DNA from: Lentzea atacamensis
Lineage (GTDB): Bacteria; Actinomycetota; Actinomycetes; Mycobacteriales; Pseudonocardiaceae
DNA length: 64,000 nucleotides
Direction: 5' to 3'
Assembly (NCBI RefSeq): GCF_003269295.1
Contig: NZ_QLTT01000005.1
Span: forward strand, 1-64,000
The notes under the pieces are model-generated. The model saw only the letters and a list, made by a program, of their open reading frames with translations. It made no database searches and was not told the origin of the DNA. The position numbers and the translations under genes are program-made. Below are positions 8,878 through 17,154 of this stretch, one piece after another. Numbering within the stretch: the first letter of the stretch is position 1; the number at the start of each line of letters is the position of its first letter.

Positions 8878-9144
8878 ATGGCGAACATCAAGTCCCAGCT
8901 CAAGCGGATCAAGACCAACGAGAAGGCGCGCCTTCGCAACAAGTCGGTCAAGTCGTCCCTCAAGACGGCCATCCGCAAGTTCCGCGAGGCTGCCGAGGCC
9001 GGTGACAAGGCGAAGGCCCTGGAGCTGCTGCAGGACGCGTCCCGCAAGCTCGACAAGGCCGCCACCAAGGGTGTCATCCACCCGAACCAGGCCGCCAACA
9101 AGAAGTCGGCGATGGCGCTGCGCGCGAACCAGCTCGAGGGCTGA
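8878..9144 (+). CDS. rpsT: 30S ribosomal protein S20
   Basis: An 88-aa basic ribosomal protein that binds the 5' domain of 16S rRNA. The sequence [20 protein letters not shown] and the [19 protein letters not shown] region are diagnostic. It has a GAAGG SD upstream of the ATG and a strong intrinsic terminator 25 nt downstream of the stop. As in mycobacteria it lies close to holA and is on the opposite strand to it. Confidence 0.98.
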   Translation: MANIKSQLKRIKTNEKARLRNKSVKSSLKTAIRKFREAAEAGDKAKALELLQDASRKLDKAATKGVIHPNQAANKKSAMALRANQLEG

Positions 9145-9168
9145 TTCAGCACGGCACAAGCCTCTGAG

Positions 9169-9200
9169 AAGGGCCTGCTCCTCGTTGAGCAGGCCCTTTT
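9169..9200 (+). terminator. Intrinsic terminator after rpsT
   Basis: A perfect 12-bp stem (AAGGGCCTGCTC, 9169-9180, with 9187-9198), a 6-nt loop and TTTT. It closes the rpsT transcript. Confidence 0.9.
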
Positions 9201-9251
9201 CGCTGTCGAGGAGTGGACTGCCGGTCCGGTTGCGCGGTAGGGATGGGAACC

Positions 9252-10055
9252 ATGGAATCGCTTCCGCGCATCGACTTCGTGGAACTGCACGATCTGGACC
9301 GCATCCCTGCCGTGCTGCGCACCCTGCACACCGAGTCCATCGTGACGATCTACCGGCTGACGGACGCCGCACGGGCGTACTCGGTCCCGTTGTCGATCGC
9401 CCTGCGCGAGGGCGCCTCCCACCGGATCGTCGACCTCTGCGCGGGCTCTGGCGGGCCGGTACCGCTCATCCAGCGCAAACTGCACCGCGAGGGCATCCAC
9501 ACCCAGGTCACGCTGACGGACCTGGTGCCGAACGTCCGTGCCTTTCAACGCGTTCAGGCTGCACACCGGCGACGGCTGCCAAACTGCTGTTCCGTGGACT
9601 ACGTCTCGTCGTCCGTGGACGCCACCGACTGCACGGTCGAGGGAACGCGGACGATCTACGGCGCCTTCCACCACTTCCCGCCGGCGATCGCTGCCCGGAT
9701 GCTGCAGAACGCCGTCGACACCCGCTCGCCGATGGTCGTCGTCGACACCAAGCGGTCGTTCCTGTACGTGCTGCTCTTCCCGTTCCTGATCACACTGGCC
9801 GTGCTGCTTTCGGCACCGTTCCAGCGCAATCCCCTGCCGCGCTACCTCCTGCGGCTGGCGCTGACCTACCTCGTGCCGGTGCTGCCGTTCATGATGTTCT
9901 TCGACAGCGTCGTGTCGTTCCTGCGCATGTACGGGCGCGCGGAACTGCGGCGGATGGTCGACGGCCTGGCCGGCACCGAGACGTTCACGTGGAAGATCGG
10001 CGTCGTGCCGGGCTTCACCGGCGCCCAGTACCTGATCGGGATCCCCCGCGACTGA
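9252..10055 (+). CDS. Class I SAM-dependent methyltransferase-like protein with a membrane segment
   Basis: A 267-aa protein. The ATG at 9252 has AGGGA 8 nt upstream; ATG 9243 is an alternative. A Rossmann motif I VDLCAGSGGPV lies near residues 59-69, followed by TLTDLVPN (acidic loop after beta-2) and TIYGAFHHFPP, fitting a SAM-binding methyltransferase fold. A hydrophobic stretch LYVLLFPFLITLAVLLSA and another near LTYLVPVLPFMMFF suggest membrane association, which is unusual for this fold. Substrate unknown. Its TGA stop and the opposing holA stop abut as TGATCA. Confidence 0.7.
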   Translation: MESLPRIDFVELHDLDRIPAVLRTLHTESIVTIYRLTDAARAYSVPLSIALREGASHRIVDLCAGSGGPVPLIQRKLHREGIHTQVTLTDLVPNVRAFQRVQAAHRRRLPNCCSVDYVSSSVDATDCTVEGTRTIYGAFHHFPPAIAARMLQNAVDTRSPMVVVDTKRSFLYVLLFPFLITLAVLLSAPFQRNPLPRYLLRLALTYLVPVLPFMMFFDSVVSFLRMYGRAELRRMVDGLAGTETFTWKIGVVPGFTGAQYLIGIPRD

Positions 10056-11024
10056 TCAGCGGCGGCCGTGCGCGGCGACGATCTTGAGCACCGCACGTTC
10101 CAGCGCGTAGTCGGCGTCGGCCGCCACGCCCTTGACGTCGGCGTTGAGCCCCGCGACGACCTGCATCGCGTCGGCGAGGCCCGACTGGTCCCAGCCGCGG
10201 GCCTGAGCCTGCGCCTTCTTGATCTTCCACGGCGGCATGCCCAGCGGACCGGCCAGGCTGAACGGGTCGGCCCGGCCCACCGCGGACACACGCGCGACCG
10301 TGCGCACAGCGTCCGCCAAGGCGTCCGCGACCAGCACGTGCGGCACGCCCAGCTGCATGGCCCAGCGCAACGCCTCCATGGCGCCCGCCCGGTCACCGGT
10401 CACGGCCTTCTCGGCGACCGCGAACCCGGTCACCTCGGCCTTGCCCTGGTGGTAGCGGCGGATCTCGTCGACCGTCACCTTGCCGTCGGTGTCGGAGACG
10501 AGCTGGGACGCCGCCGCGGCGAGCTCGCGCAGGTTCGTGCCCACGGCGTCGATGAGCGTGGCGACGGCCTCGGGGTCGATCTTGCCGCCCGCCTGCCGCA
10601 CCTCGTTGCGGACGAAGGCCTCCCGATCACCCGGCTTGGTGACCTTCGGGCACTCGATGACCACGGCGCCGGCCTTCTTCAGTTGTCCAGGCAGGTCCTT
10701 GGCCGCCTTGCTGCGGCCACCGCCCGTGTGCACGACGACGAGCGTGATCCCGTCCGCGGGCGCCTTGGCGTAGGAGACGACCGCGTCGGCGATCTCCTTG
10801 CCGATCTCCTGCGCGTTCTGCAGAACGATCACGCGACCCTCGGCGAACAGCGACGGACTGACCAGCTCGGCCAGCTCGGGAGGCGTGAGATCAGTCACCT
10901 GCACGCGGGTCAGGTCGGCGTTCGAATCGGCCTTGCGTGCGGCCTCGAGAGCCGCCCGAACAGCCCGTTCGACCAGCAACTCCTCCTCGCCGACGACGAG
11001 GTGCAGTGACTCCGGTGCGCTCAC
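10056..11024 (-). CDS. holA: DNA polymerase III delta subunit
   Basis: The clamp-loader delta subunit opens the beta clamp for loading on primed DNA. The 322-aa form starts at a GTG (MSAPESLHLVVGEEELLVERA) with GGGAGG 9 nt upstream. The ATG three codons earlier lies directly against that SD and is less likely. Sequence features are the N-terminal HLVVGEEELL strand-loop, QNAQEIGK..., and the C-terminal bundle (RWAMQLGVPHVLVADALADAVR, WKIKKAQAQARGW). It lies between rpsT and comEC, as in mycobacteria. Confidence 0.93.
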   Translation of the reverse strand: MSAPESLHLVVGEEELLVERAVRAALEAARKADSNADLTRVQVTDLTPPELAELVSPSLFAEGRVIVLQNAQEIGKEIADAVVSYAKAPADGITLVVVHTGGGRSKAAKDLPGQLKKAGAVVIECPKVTKPGDREAFVRNEVRQAGGKIDPEAVATLIDAVGTNLRELAAAASQLVSDTDGKVTVDEIRRYHQGKAEVTGFAVAEKAVTGDRAGAMEALRWAMQLGVPHVLVADALADAVRTVARVSAVGRADPFSLAGPLGMPPWKIKKAQAQARGWDQSGLADAMQVVAGLNADVKGVAADADYALERAVLKIVAAHGRR

Positions 11025-11113
11025 GCTCCGCATCCTCCCACGTCCCGGATCGTGGACGTCTGTGGCTGAGCAATGGGCTCTTGTCGTAGCTTGGTGACCA
11101 CAACTGAACACCG

Positions 11114-11235
11114 CTCATCCAGAGGGGCAGAGGGACCGGCCCGAAGAAGCCCCGGCAACCGGCGTCAGCGCTATCACCATGCGCAGACGATCACGGTGCC
11201 AATTCCGACCCGTTCGATTTCGCGGGAAAGATGAG
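11114..11235 (+). promoter_or_regulatory. S-box (SAM-I) riboswitch upstream of thrC
   Basis: This leader carries the S-box core: AGAGGGGCAGAGGGACCGGC, then CCGAAGAAGCCCCGGCAACC, then GGTGCCAATTCC (11195-11206). P1 pairs CTCATC (11114-11119) with GATGAG (11230-11235), and P2 pairs GGGGC with GCCCC. The 3' strand of P1 overlaps the thrC SD GAGGAG (11233-11238) by three bases. SAM binding, which stabilises P1, should therefore block ribosome binding. I see no separate terminator, so translational control is the simplest reading. The P2/P3 junction fits SAM-I rather than SAM-IV. Confidence 0.92.
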
Positions 11236-11248
11236 GAGATACCTCGCG

Positions 11249-12505
11249 ATGACTGCTGTCTCTGTGCCCACGAGCACGAAGTTCGACCTCGGCCCCGCCC
11301 GCGCACTGCTGTGCCGTGAGTGCGGAAATGAAACTCCTCTCGCTCCTGAGTACGCCTGTCTGGAGTGTTTCGGGCCGCTGGAAGTGGCCTACGACTTCGG
11401 CAAGATCCGGCGCGAGGACATCGAAGCCGGCCCCAGGTCGATCTGGCGCTACCGCGGCCTCCTCCCCGTTCCGTCCACTGTGGAACAGCACCCGAACACC
11501 GACCCCGGCGGCACCCGCCTGGTCGAGGCACACAACCTCGCCAAGGCACTGGGCGTGCGCAAGGTCTGGGTGAAGGACGACACCGGCAACCCCACCCACT
11601 CCTTCAAGGACCGCGTGGTCGGCGTCGCGCTCGCCGCGGCCCGCGAGCTCGGCTTCAAGGTGCTGGCCTGCCCCTCCACCGGCAACCTGGCGAACGCAGT
11701 AGCCGCGGCAGCCGCCCGCGCGGGCTGGCAGTCGGTGGTTCTCGTTCCCTCCTCTCTCGAGCGCGCCAAGATCCTGATGAGCGCCGTCTACGAGGGCGCC
11801 CTGATCGCCGTCGACGGCAACTACGACGACGTGAACCGCCTGGCCCAGGAACTCGCCGCGGAGCACGAGGACTGGGCGTTCGTGAACGTCAACGTCCGCC
11901 CGTACTACGCGGAGGGCTCGAAGACCCTCGGCTACGAGGTCGCCGAGCAGCTCGGCTGGCGCCTGCCCGACCAGATCGTGGTGCCCATCGCGTCCGGCTC
12001 GCAGCTCACCAAGGTCGACAAGGCGTTCCGCGAGCTCGGCCAGCTCGACCTCGTCGAAGCCACCCCGTACCGCGTGTTCGGCGCCCAGGCCACCGGCTGC
12101 AGCCCGGTGTCCGCCGCCTACAAGGAAGGCCACGACGTCATCCGCCCGGTCCGCCCGGACACCATCGCCCGCTCGCTGGCGATCGGCGCCCCGGCCGACG
12201 GCCCCTACGTGCTCGACGCGGTCCGCCGCACGAACGGCGCCATCGAAGACGTGACCGACGAAGAGGTCGTCGAGGGCATCAAGCTCCTCGCCCGCACCGA
12301 GGGCATCTTCGCCGAGACCGCCGGCGGCGTGACCGTGGCGACGGCGAAGAAGCTGATCGAGTCGGGCCAGCTCGACCCGGACGGCGAGACCGTGCTGCTG
12401 ATCACCGGCGACGGCCTCAAGACCCTCGACGCGCTCGGCGACACGGTCGGCCCGCGCGCGACGGTGCCGGCGTCCGCAGAGGCCGTCATCAAGGCACTGG
12501 GCTGA
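11249..12505 (+). CDS. thrC: Threonine synthase
   Basis: A PLP-dependent enzyme converting O-phospho-L-homoserine to L-threonine. The 418-aa protein starts at ATG 11249, 10 nt after GAGGAG. It has an N-terminal zinc-ribbon-like CxxC...CxxC (C22, C25, C37, C40), the PLP-lysine motif NPTHSFKDR (K120), PSTGNLANAV phosphate-loop residues and a C-terminal ITGDGLK. The length and cysteine motif are typical of the thrC form widespread in actinobacteria. Expression is expected to fall when SAM is high through the S-box leader. A terminator follows 26 nt downstream. Confidence 0.95.
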   Translation: MTAVSVPTSTKFDLGPARALLCRECGNETPLAPEYACLECFGPLEVAYDFGKIRREDIEAGPRSIWRYRGLLPVPSTVEQHPNTDPGGTRLVEAHNLAKALGVRKVWVKDDTGNPTHSFKDRVVGVALAAARELGFKVLACPSTGNLANAVAAAAARAGWQSVVLVPSSLERAKILMSAVYEGALIAVDGNYDDVNRLAQELAAEHEDWAFVNVNVRPYYAEGSKTLGYEVAEQLGWRLPDQIVVPIASGSQLTKVDKAFRELGQLDLVEATPYRVFGAQATGCSPVSAAYKEGHDVIRPVRPDTIARSLAIGAPADGPYVLDAVRRTNGAIEDVTDEEVVEGIKLLARTEGIFAETAGGVTVATAKKLIESGQLDPDGETVLLITGDGLKTLDALGDTVGPRATVPASAEAVIKALG

Positions 12506-12530
12506 TCACGCTGCTTTGATCACCTCCTTC

Positions 12531-12562
12531 CGGTCCGGGGACGTTCACGCGTCCCCGGACCG
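12531..12562 (+). terminator. Terminator hairpin after thrC
   Basis: A perfect 13-bp stem (12531-12543 with 12550-12562) and a TTCACG loop, followed by a weak CGTTGTCT tail. It may also serve the converging minus-strand gene at 12579. Confidence 0.75.
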
Positions 12563-12578
12563 CGTTGTCTCCGTTGTG

Positions 12579-13034
12579 TCAGAAGGAAATGGCGTCCGTC
12601 TTCATCCAGCCGGTACGCGGAAAGCGTTGCAGGCAGTCCATCACGTGCGGCCCGATCGGGTTCACGTTCGCGCGCCACGCCACGATTCGTTGCGGCCACG
12701 GGGCTTCCGCCTTCAGCACGTTGTAGTGGTAGTCGTGCCAGTCGTGCGGCACGATCCGCAGTTCGTCGTCGAACACGTACTCCGAGACGAGGTCGTACGC
12801 CTCCTCCGGTTCGGCGGCCTTGGTCGGTGGCAGCACGTGCGTAGTCGTCGCCTTGTAGGTGAGGGCTCGGGTGCCGTCTTCGAGTGTTTCGCAGATGTAG
12901 TAACCGAAATCGGGTTTGAGCTCGTCGTGCGGCCATGGCGTCGCCGAGTAGTTCGTCTGCCACAGGGCCCACGCAAGCCCGGGCGTGCCACCGGGAACCG
13001 GGTAGCGCGCGTTGTACAGCCTGATCCAGACCAT
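12579..13034 (-). CDS. Conserved-looking hypothetical protein, 151 aa
   Basis: No family is recognised. The protein is rich in Trp, Tyr, Asp and Glu (WALWQTNYSATPWPHDELKP, FGYYICETLEDG, HDWHDYHYNVLKAEAPWPQ), has no signal peptide or membrane helix, and looks like a folded soluble protein. AAGGAG lies about 8 nt before the ATG. The comEC reading frame runs on across two thirds of this gene in another frame without a stop. This frame has the natural amino-acid composition, so it is taken as the real gene in the overlap. Confidence 0.7.
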   Translation of the reverse strand: MVWIRLYNARYPVPGGTPGLAWALWQTNYSATPWPHDELKPDFGYYICETLEDGTRALTYKATTTHVLPPTKAAEPEEAYDLVSEYVFDDELRIVPHDWHDYHYNVLKAEAPWPQRIVAWRANVNPIGPHVMDCLQRFPRTGWMKTDAISF

Positions 13035-15325
13035 CCTCTTCTCCTTCGTACTATTCGGTTTCCCGGCAACACCGCCAGGTCTCCGTCCCTGTCCGTGCGC
13101 AACACCAGCGCACCTCCCGCCCGCAACATGTCCATCACGTGCGGACTCGGGTGCCCGTAGCGGTTGCCCGTGCCGACGCTCACCAGCGCCACCCGCGGCC
13201 GCACGGCCTTGAGAAACGCGGGCACCGAGTACCGCGAGCCGTGGTGCGGCACCTTGAGCACCTCGGCACCCAGGTCCCGCTCCCCCAGCAACGCCGACTG
13301 GCCGGCCAGCTCGACATCGCCGGTGAGCAGCACTCGGCCCGCTCTGGTGTGTGCTTTGAGGACGAGCGAGTAATCGTTGACCGTCGTGTTCGTGTCTCCT
13401 GCTGTCGGTGGCCGTCGTGGCCCCAGCACCTCCACTTCCAGTCCGGGCCAGGCAAACCGCTCACCGGCCTTCGGCTCCACCACCCGCACGCCACGACTGC
13501 GGGCCTGTTGACCGACCTCCTTCCACGCCCACGCGGGCTCCTTGAGCGGCCCCACCGCCACCGCACCCACCGCACGCCCGGTGAGCACAGCCGACAGGCC
13601 CTGGACGTGGTCCGCGTGCAAATGCGTCAACACGACCAGAGGAATCCTCTTGATTCCCAACGTCTTCAGGCACCGGTCGACGGCACCGGGATCGGGCCCG
13701 GTGTCCACCACGACCGCGCGGTCGGCGTCGTCGGTCGCCAGAACCAGTGCGTCGCCCTGGCCCACATCGCAGGTGATCACCTTCCACCCGTCCGGCGGCC
13801 AGGCCGGCGCCACGACCTTCAGCGGCACCAGCACCACGAAGACGCCGACCAGCACGGCGACGACCAACGTCCGCGTCTTCTTGAGGCGCAGCAACAACAC
13901 CACCGTCGCCACGACCACGGTCAACGCGATCGCCCCGAGCCAGCCCTCCGGCCACCTGACGGACGCGCCGGGCACGGTCGCCGCCTGCCGCCCGACCTGG
14001 ATGAGCCACGTCACCGCGGGTCCGGCGACGTGCACGACCAGTTCGGCGGCCGGGTCCCAGAGCGGCGCGACGGCTGCCGCCGCCACGCCCAGCACCGTCG
14101 CGGGTGCGACCACCGGCCCCGCGACCAGGTTGGCGACGATCGCCACGAGGCTGACCTGACCGGAGAGCCCGGCGACCAACGGAGCCGTTGCCAGGCTTGC
14201 GGCCGTCGGTACGACGATCGCCTCGGCCAGGCCGCTGGGCACGCCGCGTTCCTTCAGCGCCCGCGACCACTTCGGCGCCACCAGCACCAGCGCCGCCGTC
14301 GCCACCACGGAGAGCGCGAACCCCGGATCGCCGCCCAGCGCGGGATCGACGAGGACCAGCAGGAGGATCGCGGTCGCGAGGCTCGGGAGCGTGGACCGGC
14401 GCCGGCCCAGCACGAGCGCCAGCAGCGTGACGGCACCCATGACCGCGGCTCTGAGCACGCTGGGCTCCGGACCCGCGAGGACCACGAACCAGACCAAGGC
14501 CGCCATCGCTGCCGCGGCCGCTGTACGCGGGCCGGCCCTGAGTCGCTTGGCCACCAGGTAGACCGCGCCGCACACGATCGCGAGGTTCGCGCCGCTCACC
14601 GCAAGCAGGTGCGCGAGGCCGGCGGTGCGGAACTCGTCGACGATGCGAGGCACCATCTGGTCGGTGTCGCCCACCACCAGTGCCGGCAGGAGGCCGGCTT
14701 CCTCGGCATCGAGGACCTCGCTGGCTTCCTTCAGACCGTCGCGGAGGTGGTCCGCCCAGCTCTGCCAGATCGGAGGTGGCCGCGGGTCGGTCGGCGGGCC
14801 GCGGACTCGCAGGACTGCCGAGGTGAGATCGCCGCCTCGGGGCGGGGCGAGCGTGCCCCTGGCCGTGACTCTTTGGCCTGGCAACAGGTTTCGCCACTTG
14901 TCGGCCGGTGCCAGCAGGACCAGTTTGGCGCCGTTCGCCTTCGCCGTGATGACCACGTGGTCGACGCCTGCCTGGTGGCCGCCGAAGCCTGCGGCCCTGA
15001 TGCCTTTCGGCCTGGTCGTGAGTTCGACGGTGAGAGTGGTCGTACGGCCTTCGTCGGCGGCCAGTCGGAGCGGGTGGGTTTCGGCTCTCAGGACGTTGCT
15101 GCCCACCCAGGCCGCGGCAACCGGGCCGGAGATCAGGAGGGCGATCGCGCAGGTCCTGGTCCACCAGGCTCTGCGCCACGCGGCCAGGCCGATGGCCCCT
15201 GCCGCGAGGCCCGTGAGGACTGCCGCCTGCCAGCTGAGGAAGAGACCGGCGACGGCGGTCGCCCACACCGCTGCCGCGGCGGGGACCAGCCGGTAGTCGT
15301 GGGTTATCGAGTGCTTGCGGACCAC
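12713..15325 (-). CDS. comEC: ComEC/Rec2-type DNA uptake channel with run-on C-terminus
   Basis: The competence inner-membrane channel passes single-stranded DNA during uptake. It starts at GTG 15325 with GGAGG 5 nt upstream. An N-terminal OB-like region is followed by the competence domain (LPALVVGDTDQMVP, then EFRTAGLAHLLAVSG, 213-245), about ten membrane segments (245-505) and a C-terminal metallo-beta-lactamase domain (DTGPDPGAVD 541-550, THLHADH 567-573, HHGS). Normal homology seems to end near DLAVLPGN. The remaining ~110 codons, from about 13050 to 12713, are Arg/Thr/Ser-rich and read the antiparallel-free overlap of the 151-aa gene in a wrong frame. The true stop was probably lost by a small indel, or the tail is a real extension. 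Confidence 0.88.
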   Translation of the reverse strand: MVRKHSITHDYRLVPAAAAVWATAVAGLFLSWQAAVLTGLAAGAIGLAAWRRAWWTRTCAIALLISGPVAAAWVGSNVLRAETHPLRLAADEGRTTTLTVELTTRPKGIRAAGFGGHQAGVDHVVITAKANGAKLVLLAPADKWRNLLPGQRVTARGTLAPPRGGDLTSAVLRVRGPPTDPRPPPIWQSWADHLRDGLKEASEVLDAEEAGLLPALVVGDTDQMVPRIVDEFRTAGLAHLLAVSGANLAIVCGAVYLVAKRLRAGPRTAAAAAMAALVWFVVLAGPEPSVLRAAVMGAVTLLALVLGRRRSTLPSLATAILLLVLVDPALGGDPGFALSVVATAALVLVAPKWSRALKERGVPSGLAEAIVVPTAASLATAPLVAGLSGQVSLVAIVANLVAGPVVAPATVLGVAAAAVAPLWDPAAELVVHVAGPAVTWLIQVGRQAATVPGASVRWPEGWLGAIALTVVVATVVLLLRLKKTRTLVVAVLVGVFVVLVPLKVVAPAWPPDGWKVITCDVGQGDALVLATDDADRAVVVDTGPDPGAVDRCLKTLGIKRIPLVVLTHLHADHVQGLSAVLTGRAVGAVAVGPLKEPAWAWKEVGQQARSRGVRVVEPKAGERFAWPGLEVEVLGPRRPPTAGDTNTTVNDYSLVLKAHTRAGRVLLTGDVELAGQSALLGERDLGAEVLKVPHHGSRYSVPAFLKAVRPRVALVSVGTGNRYGHPSPHVMDMLRAGGALVLRTDRDGDLAVLPGNRIVRRRRGWSGSGCTTRATRFPVARPGLRGPCGRRTTRRRHGRTTSSNPISVTTSAKHSKTAPEPSPTRRRLRTCCHRPRPPNRRRRTTSSRSTCSTTNCGSCRTTGTTTTTTC

Positions 15326-15417
15326 CGGAGCCTCCGTTGTCCTGACTCGAGCAGCAGTCGCTCGGTGGCGCGGGTGGATTGGGGTGTGGCTCGGCGGGTG
15401 ATGCGGACAGAACGCAT
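15304..15417 (-). CDS. Possible 37-aa peptide upstream of comEC
   Basis: A short frame (MRSVRITRRATPQSTRATER...) starts with an ATG preceded by GGAG at 7-nt spacing. It ends with TAA 22 nt inside the comEC start. It is highly basic, matches nothing I know, and lies in the comEA-comEC gap. It could translationally couple comEC or be chance. Confidence 0.3.
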   Translation of the reverse strand: MRSVRITRRATPQSTRATERLLLESGQRRLRWSASTR

Positions 15418-15469
15418 GACCAGACTCCTGTTGGAGAGCAGCGGGGCTGAACCGGATCGGAAGAGCGGG

Positions 15470-16153
15470 TCAGGTGTGGACCAGCTCGGCCAGCTTGGCC
15501 AGCTTGGTGTCGCCGATGCCTTCCACCTCGCGGAGTCGGTCGACCGAGGCGAACGGGCCCTTGCGGGTGCGGTGCTCGACTATGCGCTGCGCCGTCACCG
15601 GGCCCACGCCGGGCAGGGCGTCCAGTTCGGCGGCCGTTGCCGCGTTCAGGTCCAGCTTGGACGGGGCGGCGCCGGGTGCGGCCTGGGGCGGCAGGCCGAC
15701 GGCTATCTGCTCGCCGTCGGCCAGTTTGCGGGCCAGGTTCAGGTTGTGGAGGTCGGTGCCCGGCTTGATGCCGCCTGCCAGGCGGACGGCGTCGGCCACT
15801 CTGGCGCCGGAGGTCACCGTCACCAGGCCGGGGGTGGCCACCTCGCCAACCACGTTCACAACCAGTTCCTGGGCCGCGGCCGTGGTGCTCACGAGGGCCA
15901 CGGCCGGGGCCGGTTCGGCGGCGGGGCTCTGCCACCAGCTGCCCAGGCCGATCACGGTGCAGGCGACGACTATGCCCAGGGCCAGGAGGCCTCGGCGTGG
16001 CAGGCGCGGCAGGTGAAGGCGGCGGCGGGGTTTGCCGTGTTCGTCGGAGTCTTCGGAGCGGGCGTAGACCAGGGTCGGGTCGGCGCGGACCTTGGCGGCC
16101 AGGGCTGCCAGGCGTTCGCTCGGGCTGTCGGCAGGGTGGGGGCGGGGGAGCAT
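15470..16153 (-). CDS. comEA: ComEA-like DNA-binding protein
   Basis: A 227-aa membrane-anchored DNA receptor for uptake. It has a cytoplasmic N-terminus, a single membrane span near 54-74 (GLLALGIVVACTVIGLGSW), an SLBB domain (about 97-150, ELVVNVVGEVATPGLVTVTSGARVADAV) and a C-terminal helix-hairpin-helix pair (LDLNAATAAELDALPGVGPV and FASVDRLREVEGIGDTKL). It lies directly upstream of comEC in transcription order, as in mycobacteria and streptomycetes. Confidence 0.93.
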   Translation of the reverse strand: MLPRPHPADSPSERLAALAAKVRADPTLVYARSEDSDEHGKPRRRLHLPRLPRRGLLALGIVVACTVIGLGSWWQSPAAEPAPAVALVSTTAAAQELVVNVVGEVATPGLVTVTSGARVADAVRLAGGIKPGTDLHNLNLARKLADGEQIAVGLPPQAAPGAAPSKLDLNAATAAELDALPGVGPVTAQRIVEHRTRKGPFASVDRLREVEGIGDTKLAKLAELVHT

Positions 16154-16240
16154 GGGGGCGACGCTACGGAGCGGGGTGGGTGGGGTGACCGGGTTGGCTC
16201 CGGGGCTGTGGATTACTCGCGGGTTGTGGACAGGTCGCGA

Positions 16241-17134
16241 TCACTCGGGGCTTGAGGACGCGGAATTGTCGGGGGTGTGTGGGAGGATGTCGGGCCCTCC
16301 CGGCAGCACCACCACGCCCAGCACTCCTGGGCCCGTGTGGGCACCGATCACCGCGCCGACCTCGGAGATCACGCATCCCGTCGAGCCTGGCAGGCGTTCG
16401 TCCAGCCGGGTCGCCAGTTCCGCGGCGCGTTCGGGAGCTGCCAGGTGGTGCACGGCCAGGCCTACCGGGCCATCGCCCGCCGCGGCCGCAGCCAGGTCGA
16501 CCAGACGGCCCACGGCCCGGCTCATCGTGCGGACCTTCTCCAGCGGCACGATTCGGCCGTCGTCCATGTGCAGCAGCGGTTTCACGGCCAGCGCGGTCCC
16601 CACCAGCGCCGCCGCCGTGCCGATCCGCCCGCCCCTGCGCAGGTGGTCGAGGGTTTCGAGGCAGAAGAACATCCTGGTCTGCGCGGCGGCAGAGGTGGCG
16701 GCCTCCTCGACGGCAGCGTGTGAACGTCCATCAGCGACGGCCGCACACGCGCGCAACACCGCGAAACCGAGCCCCATGCCCGTCGAGCGCGAGTCGACCA
16801 CGCGAATCCGGGACGGGTCGATCTCCTCGGCAGCCAGCCGCGCCGCCTCCCACGTCCCGGACAGCTCACGAGAGAGATGCACGGACACGATCGCGTCCGA
16901 CGACGACAGGACGTCCCGGTACACGGCAGCCATCTCGCCTGGCGTCGGGCGAGACGTGGTCACGCGGCGGTGCTCGGCAAGGGCGCCGGCCAGCTCGAAT
17001 GGACCGAAGTCGACGCCATCGAGGCGTCCGGCACCGTCCACCGCCACGTGCAGCGGCACCACGGTGATCGAATGGCGCTTCGCGAACCCCTCGGGCAGGT
17101 ATGCCGTGGAGTCGGTGACGATGGAGATGCGCAC
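16241..17134 (-). CDS. DegV family fatty-acid-binding protein
   Basis: A 297-aa protein starting at a GTG (MRISIVTDSTAYLPEG). The N-terminal TDSTAYLP, the TSRPTPGE segment and the ETLDHLRRGGRIG motif are typical of DegV proteins, which bind long-chain fatty acids (FakB-type in Firmicutes). The physiological partner in actinobacteria is unclear. It lies between octT and comEA, the same relative position as Rv2417c in M. tuberculosis. Longer N-terminal extensions in frame look non-coding. Confidence 0.9.
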   Translation of the reverse strand: MRISIVTDSTAYLPEGFAKRHSITVVPLHVAVDGAGRLDGVDFGPFELAGALAEHRRVTTSRPTPGEMAAVYRDVLSSSDAIVSVHLSRELSGTWEAARLAAEEIDPSRIRVVDSRSTGMGLGFAVLRACAAVADGRSHAAVEEAATSAAAQTRMFFCLETLDHLRRGGRIGTAAALVGTALAVKPLLHMDDGRIVPLEKVRTMSRAVGRLVDLAAAAAGDGPVGLAVHHLAAPERAAELATRLDERLPGSTGCVISEVGAVIGAHTGPGVLGVVVLPGGPDILPHTPDNSASSSPE

Positions 17135-17154
17135 GAGCGACGAGCCTACGGGGC

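Noticed and set aside
11114..11235. Riboswitch considered as SAM-IV
   Set aside because: The core order (AGAGGGA, GGCCC, GAAG, CGGCAACC, GGTGCCAATTCC, closing P1) follows the S-box consensus rather than SAM-IV.
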